Source: Sphingomonas sp. Y38-1Y
GTDB taxonomy: Bacteria; Pseudomonadota; Alphaproteobacteria; Sphingomonadales; Sphingomonadaceae
DNA: 64,000 nt
Reading direction: 5' to 3'
Assembly: GCF_032391395.1 (NCBI RefSeq)
Contig: NZ_CP135916.1
Span: forward strand, 1,116,001 to 1,180,000
The notes under the pieces were generated by a model. It saw only the letters and a program-made list of their open reading frames with translations, was not told the DNA's origin and made no database searches. The position numbers were made by a program, and so were the translations under genes. Numbering within the stretch: the stretch's first letter is position 1; the number at the start of each line of letters is the position of its first letter. This document shows, piece after piece, positions 27,744 to 36,747 of this stretch.

Positions 27744-27785
27744 GTGCGCTCTCCTACGCCGCCTCGTTGCCTGTCGCTAGTCCGT

Positions 27786-27799
27786 TGCCAGCGCTGGCA
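27786..27799. promoter_or_regulatory. Candidate LacI-family operator
   Basis: Perfect 14-bp palindrome TGCCAGCGCTGGCA with the central CG typical of LacI/GalR-family sites. It lies in the 89-bp divergent promoter between kdgK and uxaC. The LacI-type regulator at 30755-31753 is the obvious candidate to bind it, so one operator could control both arms. Confidence 0.6.
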
Positions 27800-27832
27800 C
27801 AAGTCGCTAGGCGATGGGTAAAGGAGAGACCC

Positions 27833-29254
27833 ATGCGCCCCCTCACGCTCGATCCCGATCGGCTGTTCCCCGCCGAGCCGCGCAGCCGCGACATTGCCCG
27901 CGCGCTCTATGCCGAGGTGAAGGGGCTGCCGATCGTCAGCCCGCACGGCCACACCGATCCCGCCTGGTTCGCGAGCGACGAACCCTTTGCCAATGCGACC
28001 GAGCTGCTGCTCGCGCCCGACCATTATCTGTTTCGGATGCTCTATTCGCAGGGCGTGCCGCTGGAGGCGCTGGGCGTGCGGAGCCGGGAGGGCGCCCCCG
28101 CGACCGACCCGCGCGAGGCGTGGCGGACGCTTGCCGATCACTACCACCTGTTCCGCGGCACGCCGTCGCGGCTGTGGCTGGATCATGTCTTCGCCGAGGT
28201 GTTCGGGATCGATGTGGCGTTCGAGCCGGCGAGCGCCGACCTCTATTTCGACACGATCAACGATGCGCTGGCGACGCCGGGCTTTCGCCCGCGCGCGCTG
28301 TTCGAGCGGTTCGGGATCGAGTTCCTGGCGACGACCGAAGGTGCCGACGATCCGCTCGACCACCACCGCGCGATCCGCGCGTCGGGATGGCAGGGCCGGG
28401 TCGTCACCACCTATCGACCCGATGCGGTGATCGATGCCGAGCATGAGGGCTTTGCCGCCGCGCTGGAGCGGTTCGGATCGCTGACGGGCGAGGACGTGAT
28501 GCGCTGGGATGGCTATCTCGCCGCGCATCGCCGCCGCCGCGCCGATTTCCGTGCGATGGGCGCGACCGCGACCGACCACGGCCATGCCAGCGCGCGTACC
28601 GCGAACCTCTCGACGGCGGAGGCCGAGGCGCTGTTCGACCGCATCGTCTCGCGGCGCTTCGACGCCGCCGATGCCGAGCTGTTCCGCGCACAGATGCTGA
28701 CCGAAATGGCGCGGATGAGCGTCGAAGACGGGATGGTGATGCAGATCCACCCGGGCTCGTTCCGCAACCACAATGCCGCTTTGTTCGCGAGCCACGGCCG
28801 TGACAAGGGCGCCGACATCCCGATGCGGGCGGGCTTCGTGTCCGAACTGAAGCCGATGCTCGACGTGGTCGGGTCCGAGCGCGACCTGACGATCATCCTC
28901 TTCACGCTCGACGAATCGACCTATGCGCGCGAGCTGGCGCCGCTTGCCGGCCATTATCCTTGCCTCAAGCTCGGACCGGCCTGGTGGTTTCACGACAGTC
29001 CCGAGGGGATGCGCCGCTTCCGCGAGATGACGACGGAGACGGCGGGCTTCTACAACACGGTCGGGTTCAATGACGATACGCGCGCCTTCCTGTCGATCCC
29101 GGCGCGGCACGACGTCGCGCGGCGGGTCGATTGCGCGTTCCTCGCGCGGCTGGTCGCCGAAGGCCGGCTGGCCGACTGGGAGGCGGCCGAGCTCGCGCAG
29201 GAACTGACGGTCGGGCTGGTGCGGCGCGCGTACAAGCTGGGTGAGCCGGCATGA
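27833..29254 (+). CDS. uxaC: Glucuronate isomerase
   Basis: 473 aa. Start ATG at 27833 has AAGGAGAG just upstream. The N-terminal SPHGHTDPAWFA carries the metal-binding HxH of the amidohydrolase-like uronate isomerase family; HPGSFRNHN and PAWWFHDSPEGM are further conserved blocks. It interconverts D-glucuronate and D-fructuronate (and galacturonate and tagaturonate). uxuB overlaps its stop by 4 bp. Confidence 0.95.
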   Translation: MRPLTLDPDRLFPAEPRSRDIARALYAEVKGLPIVSPHGHTDPAWFASDEPFANATELLLAPDHYLFRMLYSQGVPLEALGVRSREGAPATDPREAWRTLADHYHLFRGTPSRLWLDHVFAEVFGIDVAFEPASADLYFDTINDALATPGFRPRALFERFGIEFLATTEGADDPLDHHRAIRASGWQGRVVTTYRPDAVIDAEHEGFAAALERFGSLTGEDVMRWDGYLAAHRRRRADFRAMGATATDHGHASARTANLSTAEAEALFDRIVSRRFDAADAELFRAQMLTEMARMSVEDGMVMQIHPGSFRNHNAALFASHGRDKGADIPMRAGFVSELKPMLDVVGSERDLTIILFTLDESTYARELAPLAGHYPCLKLGPAWWFHDSPEGMRRFREMTTETAGFYNTVGFNDDTRAFLSIPARHDVARRVDCAFLARLVAEGRLADWEAAELAQELTVGLVRRAYKLGEPA

Positions 29255-30627
29255 CGCGGCTGTCGAACGCGGCGCTGGGCGGACTTCCCGCGTCGGTCGA
29301 GCGGCCGGGGTACGATCGTGCGACGATGCGGACCGGCATCGTCCATTTCGGCCTGGGGGCGTTCCACCGCGCGCATCAGGCGCCGGTCTATGACAGCCTC
29401 AACGCCGGCGATCCGCGCTGGGGCGTGGTCGGCGTCAGCCTCAATTCGCGCGGTGTGGCCGACGCGCTCAATCCGCAGGACGGGCTCTATACGCTGGCGT
29501 TGCTCGGGGCAGAGCGGCGGGTGCGGGTGATCGGCTCGATCGCGCGCGTGCTGACCGCGGACGAGGGGGCGGCGATCGTGGCGGCCGTCGCGTCGCCTCA
29601 CACGCGGATCGTCAGCGCGACGGTGACGGAGAAGGGCTATTGCTACGCGCCCGACGGCACGCTCGACTTCGACCATCCGGCGATCGCCCACGACCGGGCG
29701 GGCGACGGCGCGCCGGAGTCGCTGGCCGGCTGGCTCGTCGCCGGCCTCGCCGCGCGGCGGGCGGGCGGGGCGGGGGGCTTGAGCGTCCTGTCCTGCGACA
29801 ACCTCGCCGATAACGGCGCCAAGCTGGGCGCGGCGGTGCGGGCGCTGGCGGCGACGCGCGACCCCGATCTGGCGCGCTGGATCGAGGGCGAGGTGCGTTT
29901 CCCCAACGCGATGGTCGATTCGATCACGCCCGCGACCGACGATGCGCTCCGCGCCGAGATCGCCGCGCTCGGCATCGAAGACGCCTGGCCGATCCAGCGC
30001 GAGCCGTTCTGGCAATGGGTGATCGAGGACGATTTCGCCTCGGGCGAACGGCCCGACTTCGCCGCAGCCGGCGTGACGCTGACGCATGACGTGCGCGGCT
30101 ATGAGCTTGCCAAGCTGAGGCTCCTCAACGGCGCGCATTCGACGCTCGCCTACCTGGGACTGGCGCGCGGCGCGACGACGGTGGCCGAGGCGATGCGCGA
30201 CGCGCCGCTCGCCGCCTTTGTCGAGCGGCTGATGCGTCAGGATCTGGCAGCGTCGCTGACCGCGCCCGCGGGGCTGGATGTCGGCGCCTATGTCACGACG
30301 ATCCTCGACCGCTTCGCCAATCCGGCGATCCACCACCGGCTGATCCAGATCGCCGCCGACGGTTCGCAGAAGCTTCCCTATCGCATTCTCGCGCCGCTCC
30401 GCGAGGCGATGGCGGCGGGGCGGCCGATCGAGCGGCTGGCGGTCCCGGTCGCGGCGTGGCTGCGGTTCCTGGTCCGCGGGGAGGGCGTGTCCGATCCGCT
30501 CGCCGAGCGGCTGGTGGGGCGCGACGCTCGCGACGTGCTGGCCGTGCGCGAGGTTTTTGGGGAACTGAGCGACGATGCTCGGTTCATCGAGGCGGTGATG
30601 CAGGTCAAGGAGGGCGAGCTGCCCTGA
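29251..30627 (+). CDS. uxuB: Fructuronate reductase / mannitol dehydrogenase family
   Basis: 458 aa long-chain polyol dehydrogenase. N-terminal HFGLGAFHRAHQAPVYD is the NAD-binding segment; the catalytic Lys lies in the YELAKLRLLNGAHSTLAYLG block. ATGA overlap with uxaC supports the fructuronate-to-mannonate assignment; mannitol 2-dehydrogenase is the alternative for the family. The next enzyme, mannonate dehydratase (UxuA), is not in this window. Confidence 0.88.
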   Translation: MTRLSNAALGGLPASVERPGYDRATMRTGIVHFGLGAFHRAHQAPVYDSLNAGDPRWGVVGVSLNSRGVADALNPQDGLYTLALLGAERRVRVIGSIARVLTADEGAAIVAAVASPHTRIVSATVTEKGYCYAPDGTLDFDHPAIAHDRAGDGAPESLAGWLVAGLAARRAGGAGGLSVLSCDNLADNGAKLGAAVRALAATRDPDLARWIEGEVRFPNAMVDSITPATDDALRAEIAALGIEDAWPIQREPFWQWVIEDDFASGERPDFAAAGVTLTHDVRGYELAKLRLLNGAHSTLAYLGLARGATTVAEAMRDAPLAAFVERLMRQDLAASLTAPAGLDVGAYVTTILDRFANPAIHHRLIQIAADGSQKLPYRILAPLREAMAAGRPIERLAVPVAAWLRFLVRGEGVSDPLAERLVGRDARDVLAVREVFGELSDDARFIEAVMQVKEGELP

Positions 30628-30754
30628 TCCTCCCCTGGAAGGGGAGGTGGCAGGCCATCGGCCTGACGGAGGGGTGGATCGCGAGGGCGGGCGACGTGGC
30701 CAATACCCCTCCACCATGCTTCGCATGGTCCCCCTCCCCCTCCGGGGGAGGATC
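30626..30754. repeat. Inverted repeat doublet, family D-like copy 2
   Basis: Occupies the whole gap between convergent uxuB and lacI-type genes. It begins ATCCTCCCCTGGAAGGGGAGG and ends with the inverse CCCCTCCGGGGGAGGAT; internal GGCATCGGCC-like and ATGCTTCGCAT palindromes follow. It may serve as a bidirectional terminator. Confidence 0.75.
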
Positions 30755-31753
30755 TTAGGCTGGCCCCGTCGATTCACCCAGTTGAAGCGTCAACGTCGCC
30801 GCCAGGTCGCCGCCGGCCGCTTTCCCTTCGACCTGATCGATTAGCCGCGTCGCCGCGCGCGACGCCATGTCGGCGAGCGGGCGCGCGACGGTAGTGAGCG
30901 CCGGCGTCAGCATCGTCGCGAGTGCGCTGCCGTCGAACCCGACGACCGACAGCGCGCCCGGCACCGCCACCCCGCGCCGCGCCGCGACCTTGAGCACGCC
31001 CGCCGCCATCACGTCGTTGGACGCGAAGATCGCGCTCGGCGGCTCGGGCAGCGCCAGCAGCGCCTCGCCCGCTGCGACGCCCGCGGGGAAGCCATAGTCG
31101 CCGGGCACGATCAGGCCGGGGTCGAGCGGTACGCCACCTGCCGCGAGCGCTTCGGCGAACCCCGCCTGCCGCTCGCTCGCCGAGAGCAGTCCCTTGGGGC
31201 CTGCGATGAACGCGATCCGCCGATGCCCGAGCGACAGCAGATGCCGCGCGACCTCGCCCGCGGCGGCGCGCTCGTCGGACACCAGCATCGAGGCGAAGCC
31301 GTCGATCCGCGCCGCCGCCAGCGCGATCGCCGGCACCGTCAGCCGTGCGGCCAGGCCCGCTGCCTCGCATACCGGCGGCAGGACGAAGATGCCGTCGACG
31401 CGCGACCGGCGCGCGAAGCGGGCGATGTCGTCGATCAGCGCCGCGCCCGACCCCTGCGCCGGGTGCACCACCATCTCGTACCCACGCGCGGCGCAGGCGG
31501 CGACGATGCCGCGCTGCACGGCGTCGAGCACCAGCGCGTTGGGATCGTCATGGACCAGCCCGATCAGGAACGACCGACCCGTCGCCAGCGCGCGTGCGCG
31601 CAGGCTGGGCACGAAGCCCATCGCCGCGATCGCCGCCTCGATCCGGTCGCGCGTCTCGCCATTCACCTTTGGCGAGTCGTTGAGCACGCGCGACACGGTG
31701 CGGATCGACACGCCCGCGCGCGCGGCGACGTCGTGGATGGTGGGATCGTTCAT
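30755..31753 (-). CDS. LacI-family transcriptional regulator
   Basis: 332 aa. N-terminal HTH TIHDVAARAGVSIRTVSRVLNDSPKVN with the hinge helix RALATGRSFLIG, then a periplasmic-binding-like effector domain (FIAGPKGLLSASERQAGFAEAL, SAIFASNDVMAAGVLKVA). It converges on uxuB and precedes no other gene on its strand. Location and the palindrome at 27786-27799 suggest it controls the uronate genes, with a uronate or KDG as effector; this is inference. Confidence 0.92.
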   Translation of the reverse strand: MNDPTIHDVAARAGVSIRTVSRVLNDSPKVNGETRDRIEAAIAAMGFVPSLRARALATGRSFLIGLVHDDPNALVLDAVQRGIVAACAARGYEMVVHPAQGSGAALIDDIARFARRSRVDGIFVLPPVCEAAGLAARLTVPAIALAAARIDGFASMLVSDERAAAGEVARHLLSLGHRRIAFIAGPKGLLSASERQAGFAEALAAGGVPLDPGLIVPGDYGFPAGVAAGEALLALPEPPSAIFASNDVMAAGVLKVAARRGVAVPGALSVVGFDGSALATMLTPALTTVARPLADMASRAATRLIDQVEGKAAGGDLAATLTLQLGESTGPA

Positions 31754-31770
31754 GAGGCTCGCCTAGCCGA

Positions 31771-33090
31771 TCAGAACGTCGCCGTCAGGTTGGAGGAGAG
31801 ATAGAGCGTTGGGCCGTCCTTCGGCGCCTGTGCCTCCAGAAAGCGACCCTGGGTGACGAGGACGCCGTCGAACTCGTAACGAAGCCGCTTGGGCACCAGC
31901 CAGTAGCGCAGCCGCGTGTCGACATAGGTGCCGGCATAGCGACCGCTCTCGCCGCGCGGATCGCGAAGCGTCGAGGTGGAGAAGCTGTCGCTCGCGCTCT
32001 CCAGCCACATCGGGCGGATGCTCAGGAGCAGGTCGGTGCACTTGTCGGGCGTCGCCTCGACGCGGAGGCCCGGCGTGACGATGTTGGCGCGGCCGATCGC
32101 CGAGAAGATGCCGCCCGGCGTGTAGTCGGCGCGGCGCATCCCGAACAGCGTGTCGAAGCGGCCATAGCGCCCGCCCGTCCGGTCCCCGCTCGCCACGTCG
32201 AAGTCGATCGCGACACGCGGCTTCCATCCGCCGGCAAAGCTGTAGCCGGCGTCGGCGTGGAGGAACCAGGCGCCGACCTTGAGCTCGGGCGCGGTCGATG
32301 CGGTCGAGGCGCTGACCCGGCCGGTCTGCACATAGCCCTCCACCTCCAGGTCCCATTTGCCGCTCGCAGCTTCGCGGATCAGGCGGCCGCCATAGGTGTC
32401 GAGCGAGCGGTCGCGGGTGGTGAGATCGGGACGGTCGCGTTCGCCGAGATGATAATAGCTCGCCTCGATCGCGAACGTGCCGATCGCGCGGCGGCGCATC
32501 GCCGTCCCGCCCCACAGGACGATGTCGAAGCTCTCCCGGTCGAGCACGACCACGTCGCGCCGCAGCCGCTCGTCGTCGGGCAATCGCGTCTGCGGGAGGA
32601 CGTAGATCAATGTGCCATCCCAGCCGGACGGGCTCGCAAAGGTCAGGCGCGCGCCGGTATAGCCGTTGGTGGTGTTGCGATAATCGTCGGCGGCGACCAG
32701 CCGGCGTGACGCGATGTTGAGCGTCATCCGCCCGACATCCAGCGTCGCCTTGGTACCGAACACGTCGAAGTCGGCGCCGACGAACGCCTGCACCGGCTCG
32801 ATCGTGTTGACCTCACCCGTGGTGATCGGCGAGTGCGCGTCGTCCAGGGTGACGCGGCTGTCATAGATCTCGCCGGTCGCGTGAAAGTCGCCGGCCTTGT
32901 AGTCGAGGCGGATGGTGCTGCGGATGCTCGCGACATCCTCGGCGACGTTGAAGCCGGGGCGAAGCTGGCCGTCGAGCGCCTCGTAGCGGAGGCGGACGCT
33001 GCCGCTTGCCGCCACGCCCTCCTGGCGCTCGTCCTGCGCGAGTACGGGCGCGGCAGCGGTCGCCAGCGCGAATATCAGAATGCCCCTCAT
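31771..33090 (-). CDS. Outer-membrane channel, alginate-export (AlgE-like) family
   Basis: 439 aa from the ATG at 33090, with a signal peptide ending VLAQ. The mature part alternates amphipathic strands and aromatic girdle residues and ends in aromatic Phe (SNLTATF), as outer-membrane barrels do. VRLRYEALDGQLRPGF and RRLVAADDYRNTTNGYTGARLTF are typical of this family. Next to uronate genes it probably admits oligo- or mono-uronates; export is less likely here. It lies 17 bp upstream of the LacI-type gene. Confidence 0.78.
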   Translation of the reverse strand: MRGILIFALATAAAPVLAQDERQEGVAASGSVRLRYEALDGQLRPGFNVAEDVASIRSTIRLDYKAGDFHATGEIYDSRVTLDDAHSPITTGEVNTIEPVQAFVGADFDVFGTKATLDVGRMTLNIASRRLVAADDYRNTTNGYTGARLTFASPSGWDGTLIYVLPQTRLPDDERLRRDVVVLDRESFDIVLWGGTAMRRRAIGTFAIEASYYHLGERDRPDLTTRDRSLDTYGGRLIREAASGKWDLEVEGYVQTGRVSASTASTAPELKVGAWFLHADAGYSFAGGWKPRVAIDFDVASGDRTGGRYGRFDTLFGMRRADYTPGGIFSAIGRANIVTPGLRVEATPDKCTDLLLSIRPMWLESASDSFSTSTLRDPRGESGRYAGTYVDTRLRYWLVPKRLRYEFDGVLVTQGRFLEAQAPKDGPTLYLSSNLTATF

Positions 33091-33138
33091 GCCTGGCGGC
33101 CAAGCACGCCGCCGGCCGCTTGCCAAGCCAGCAAATTT

Positions 33139-34557
33139 TCAGGCGGCGGACTGGTCGATGCCGAGTTCGCCGAGCTTGCGATAGAGGGTGGAGCGGCCGA
33201 TGCCGAGCCGCCGTGCGACCTCCGTCATGCGGCCGCGATAATGACCGATGGCGAGGCGGATGACGTCGGCCTCGATCTCCTCCAGCGCGCGCAGGTTGCC
33301 GTCGGCGCGAAACAGCGTGACGCCGCCCGAGGGCACCGGACCCTGCACGGTCGCCGACCCGGACGCGGCCATGTGCGCGATCTGCGGAAAGTCGCTGCGG
33401 GTCAGCGCGTCGCCGTCGCACAGCACTGCCGCGCGGAACAGCGCGTTCTGGAGCTGGCGGACATTGCCCGGCCAATCATAGCCGGAAAGGAGTGCCAGCG
33501 CGTCGTCGGTGATGCCGAGCGGGCGGAGGCCCGGCTGCTCGGCAATCCGCGCGAGCAGATGGCGGGCGAGCGGCGCGACGTCGCCGGGCCGGTCGCGCAA
33601 GGGCGGGATCGTTACCTGGACGACGTTGAGCCGGTAATAGAGGTCCTCGCGGAAGCGGCCGGCCTCGACCTCCTCGGCCAGCGTCTTGTTGGTCGCGGCG
33701 ACGACGCGGACGTCGACCTCGCGGACATGGCGCGCGCCGAGCGGCTGGAGTTCGCCCGACTGGAGCACGCGCAGCAGCTTGACCTGCGCCTCCAATGGCA
33801 TCTCGCCGATTTCGTCGAGGAACAGCGTGCCGCCATCCGCCTCCTGGAAGCGGCCGATCTTGCGCTCGAATGCGCCCGTGAAGGCGCCCTTCTCGTGCCC
33901 GAACAGCTCGGATTCGACGAGGTTGCCGGGGATCGCGCCGCAATTGACGCGAACCAGCGGCTTCTTGGCGCGCGGAGAGGCGGCGTGGATCGCTTCGGCC
34001 ACCACTTCCTTGCCGACGCCGCTTTCGCCCTCGATCAGGACGGGGATGCGTGCGCGCGCCGCCTTGGCCGCGATCGCGAGCGCGGCGCGGAACTGCGGGG
34101 CGGAGCCGACGATCTCGTCAAAGGCGAGCGGCATCGACAGTTTCTCGGTGAGCGGGCGAAGCTCGCCCGCCGCCTTGCCCGCGACCGCGGCCTCCAGCGC
34201 CGATAGCAGCCGTTCGGCGGCCAGCGGCTTGGTGAGGAAATCGGTCGCGCCCGCGCGCATCGCGTCGACGGCGCTCGCCACCGATCCGTTGGCGGTGAGC
34301 ATCAGGATGGGGAGCGACGGGCGATTGCGGCGAAGCTCGGCAATGAGCCCGCTCGCGTCGCAATCGGGCGCCCAATGGTCGAGCACGATCGCGTCGAGCG
34401 CCATGCCGTCCTGCGTGCCCAGCATCGCCAGCGCGGTTTCGTGATCGCCGGCATACACCGTGCGCCATCCGCGGCGCGAGGCGATGGCGCCGATCAACCG
34501 CCGTTGAGCCGGCTCGTCGTCGATCAGCATCAGGAGCCGCTGTCCGTTGCGTGTCAT
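33139..34557 (-). CDS. NtrC-type sigma-54-dependent response regulator
   Basis: 472 aa from the ATG at 34557. Receiver domain (1-120) has the acidic pair IDDE, phosphoacceptor Asp in AIVLDHW and conserved Lys in FLTKPL. The AAA+ domain has Walker [10 protein letters not shown], the sigma-54 contact loop GAFTGA and Walker [15 protein letters not shown] Fis-type HTH ends the protein ([19 protein letters not shown]). No histidine kinase gene is nearby. The outer-membrane channel gene lies 48 bp downstream; sigma-54 control of it is possible but not shown. Confidence 0.92.
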   Translation of the reverse strand: MTRNGQRLLMLIDDEPAQRRLIGAIASRRGWRTVYAGDHETALAMLGTQDGMALDAIVLDHWAPDCDASGLIAELRRNRPSLPILMLTANGSVASAVDAMRAGATDFLTKPLAAERLLSALEAAVAGKAAGELRPLTEKLSMPLAFDEIVGSAPQFRAALAIAAKAARARIPVLIEGESGVGKEVVAEAIHAASPRAKKPLVRVNCGAIPGNLVESELFGHEKGAFTGAFERKIGRFQEADGGTLFLDEIGEMPLEAQVKLLRVLQSGELQPLGARHVREVDVRVVAATNKTLAEEVEAGRFREDLYYRLNVVQVTIPPLRDRPGDVAPLARHLLARIAEQPGLRPLGITDDALALLSGYDWPGNVRQLQNALFRAAVLCDGDALTRSDFPQIAHMAASGSATVQGPVPSGGVTLFRADGNLRALEEIEADVIRLAIGHYRGRMTEVARRLGIGRSTLYRKLGELGIDQSAA

Positions 34558-34709
34558 TGCGCGCGTTTGTCCCCGTCGTCCCGCTTGTGGACACCACCGA
34601 TACCGACGAAGCGTAAAGCTGCGCTTAAGCGCGTGCGTGCCGCGGCCCCTTGCCGATACGGGCGCGCGCTGGCTAAGGGTTGGCAACGATCGATTGAACG
34701 AGGACGAGA

Positions 34710-34835
34710 ATGGCCGAGCACACCGAAACGCCGCTGCGCGAAGACACCTATTCGGGCTTCATGCGGATGGTGAAGGTCGGATCGATCATCGTCGCCATCG
34801 TCGCGGCGGTCGTCGTCGCGCTGATCGCCAGCTAG
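34710..34835 (+). CDS. aa3-type cytochrome c oxidase subunit IV (tiny membrane protein)
   Basis: 41 aa, short enough to be missed by gene callers. The sequence begins [18 protein letters not shown] and ends in one transmembrane helix rich in Val, Ile and Ala ([17 protein letters not shown]). This matches the small bacterial aa3 oxidase subunit IV family. A GAACGAGGACGAG stretch supplies a plausible ribosome site. It lies 5 bp before pntAA, away from any cox cluster, and is divergent from the sigma-54 regulator. Confidence 0.8.
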   Translation: MAEHTETPLREDTYSGFMRMVKVGSIIVAIVAAVVVALIAS

Positions 34836-34840
34836 CCCCC

Positions 34841-35968
34841 ATGAAAATAGCCGTCCTGCGCGAAACTGCCCCCGGTGAAGCCCGTGTGGCGGCGACGCCG
34901 GAGACGGTGAAGAAGTTCGCGGCGCTCGGCGCGACCGTCGCGGTCGAGGCCGGGGCGGGCGGGCCCGCATCGATCGCCGACGCCGCCTTTGCCGAGGCGG
35001 GCGGGACGGTCGGCGAGCGTGCCGCGACCATCGCGGGTGCCGACATCGTGCTGGGCGTGCAGGGGCCCGATCCCGCCGCGCTCGCCGGGGCCGCACCGGG
35101 TGCCTGGGTCGTCGCCGGCCTCAATCCGTTCGGCGACCGCGCGCGCATCGACGCCTATGCCGCGGCGGGGCTGGAGGCGCTGGCGATGGAGTTCATGCCG
35201 CGCATCACCCGTGCGCAGTCGATGGACATCCTGTCGTCGCAATCGAACCTGTCGGGGTACAAGGCGGTGCTGGACGCCGCGGCCGAATATGGCCGCGCCT
35301 TCCCGATGATGATGACCGCGGCGGGCACCGTCAGCGCCGCGCGCGTCTTCGTCATGGGGGTCGGCGTCGCCGGGCTCCAGGCGATCGCCACCGCGCGGCG
35401 GCTGGGGGCGCAGGTGTCGGCGACCGACGTTCGCGCCGCGACCAAGGAGCAGATCCTGTCGCTGGGCGCCAAGCCGATTTTCGTCGAGGCGGTGAAGGGC
35501 ATCGAGGGCGAGGGCACCGGCGGCTATGCCACCGAGATGAGCGACGAGTACAAGGCCGCGCAAGCCGAGCTCGTGTCCTCGCACATCGCCAAGCAGGACA
35601 TCGTCATCACCACCGCGCTGATCCCCGGCCGGCCCGCGCCGCGGCTCATCAGCGACGCGCAGGTCGCGTCGATGCGCCCGGGCAGCGTCATCGTCGACCT
35701 GGCGGTCGAGCAGGGCGGCAATGTCGAGGGCGCCGTGCCGGGCGAAGTGGTGCTGCGCCACGGCGTCAAGATCGTCGGCCACCGCAACGTGCCCTCGCGC
35801 CTTGCCGCCGACGCATCGGCACTGTTCGCCCGCAACCTGTTCAACTTCCTCTCCGCCTTCTGGGACAAGGAAGCCGGCCGCCCCGTGCTCGACGCCGAGA
35901 TCGGCGACGCAATCCGGCTGACGCAGGGCGGGCAGGTGATCCATCCGCGGCTGACCGGCGCCGCCTGA
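34841..35968 (+). CDS. pntAA: NAD(P) transhydrogenase subunit alpha, part 1 (PntAA)
   Basis: 375 aa, the soluble NAD(H)-binding domain I of the split three-subunit transhydrogenase. N-terminal RETAPGEARVAATPETVKKF, nucleotide-binding VMGVGVAGLQAIATARRLGAQVSATD and the mobile-loop region KGIEGEGTGGYATEMSDEYKAAQ are intact. It works with PntAB and PntB to make NADPH from NADH using the proton gradient. Its stop overlaps the start of a PH-domain gene. Confidence 0.93.
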   Translation: MKIAVLRETAPGEARVAATPETVKKFAALGATVAVEAGAGGPASIADAAFAEAGGTVGERAATIAGADIVLGVQGPDPAALAGAAPGAWVVAGLNPFGDRARIDAYAAAGLEALAMEFMPRITRAQSMDILSSQSNLSGYKAVLDAAAEYGRAFPMMMTAAGTVSAARVFVMGVGVAGLQAIATARRLGAQVSATDVRAATKEQILSLGAKPIFVEAVKGIEGEGTGGYATEMSDEYKAAQAELVSSHIAKQDIVITTALIPGRPAPRLISDAQVASMRPGSVIVDLAVEQGGNVEGAVPGEVVLRHGVKIVGHRNVPSRLAADASALFARNLFNFLSAFWDKEAGRPVLDAEIGDAIRLTQGGQVIHPRLTGAA

Positions 35969-36339
35969 TGGGGCTGTTCAACGCCACCGAGGTCAAGCCG
36001 GAGACGGTCGCACGCGACTATGCCCCGGTGCTGATCGAGGGCGAGCGGGTGCTGATCGCGTTCAAGACGATGCGCGACCTGGTCTTCCTCACCAACCATC
36101 GGCTGTGCACGGTCAACGTGCAGGGCCTGACGGGCCGCAAGGTCGAGATCGAGAGCATCCCGTACAAGTCGATCACCCGCTGGGCGATCGAGCGGGCGGG
36201 CACGTTCGACATGGACGCCGACCTGACCGTCTGGGTCTCCGGCAGCGACGAGCCGCTCGAGGTCAAGGTGGCGGCAAGCGCCAACATCGTCGGCGTGCAG
36301 CAGGTGCTGGCACGGCATATTCTGGCAGGGGGCCGCTGA
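35968..36339 (+). CDS. Bacterial PH-domain protein inside the pnt operon
   Basis: 123 aa, no signal peptide or membrane helix. The pattern VLIEGERVLIAFKTMRDLVFLTNHRLCTVNVQG...IPYKSITRWAIERAG is the bacterial PH (YvbH/bPH) fold. It overlaps pntAA (TGATG) and pntAB (TGATG), so it is translated with both. A role in assembly or membrane association of the transhydrogenase is possible but is only inference from position. Confidence 0.8.
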   Translation: MGLFNATEVKPETVARDYAPVLIEGERVLIAFKTMRDLVFLTNHRLCTVNVQGLTGRKVEIESIPYKSITRWAIERAGTFDMDADLTVWVSGSDEPLEVKVAASANIVGVQQVLARHILAGGR

Positions 36340-36641
36340 TGGACTTCGTTTCGATCCTGTCGATCTTCGTGATGGCGTGTTTCGTCGGCTATTATGTCGT
36401 GTGGTCGGTGACACCGGCGCTGCACACGCCGCTGATGGCGGTCACCAACGCGATTTCCTCGGTCATCATCGTCGGCGCGCTGGTGGCGAGCGCGGCGGCG
36501 GGGTTCGCGGTGTCGAAGTGGCTGGGGCTGCTGGCGGTCGTGCTGGCGAGCATCAACATCTTCGGCGGCTTTGCGGTCACGCAGCGGATGCTGGCGATGT
36601 ACAAGAAGAAGGAGCGGCCGGTCACGCCGGCCAAGCACTAG
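36339..36641 (+). CDS. pntAB: NAD(P) transhydrogenase subunit alpha, part 2 (PntAB)
   Basis: 100 aa with three to four membrane helices (VSILSIFVMACFVGYYVVWSV; AISSVIIVGALVASAAAG; LLAVVLASINIFGGFAV). The HTPLMAVTNAISS motif is diagnostic of the alpha membrane part. It forms half of the proton channel with PntB. Confidence 0.93.
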   Translation: MDFVSILSIFVMACFVGYYVVWSVTPALHTPLMAVTNAISSVIIVGALVASAAAGFAVSKWLGLLAVVLASINIFGGFAVTQRMLAMYKKKERPVTPAKH

Positions 36642-36645
36642 GATC

Positions 36646-36732
36646 GTCACCCCGGACTCGGAGCCGGGGTCCCGCTTTTTTCGGCGGGTTAAGAAGAAGA
36701 AGCCGGACCCCGGATCCAGTCCAGGGTGACGA
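36646..36732. repeat. Inverted repeat doublet, family C copy 2
   Basis: Arms 36646-36677 and 36704-36732 in opposite orientation, resembling the sdhB/kdgK copy but less perfect. It lies between pntAB and pntB, inside a same-strand operon. Confidence 0.8.
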
Positions 36733-36747
36733 GATAAGGGGTTGGGG

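Noticed and set aside
29050-30777. 575-codon minus-strand frame opposite uxuB
   Set aside because: uxuB is coupled to uxaC on the plus strand; the antisense product is Arg-rich shadow.
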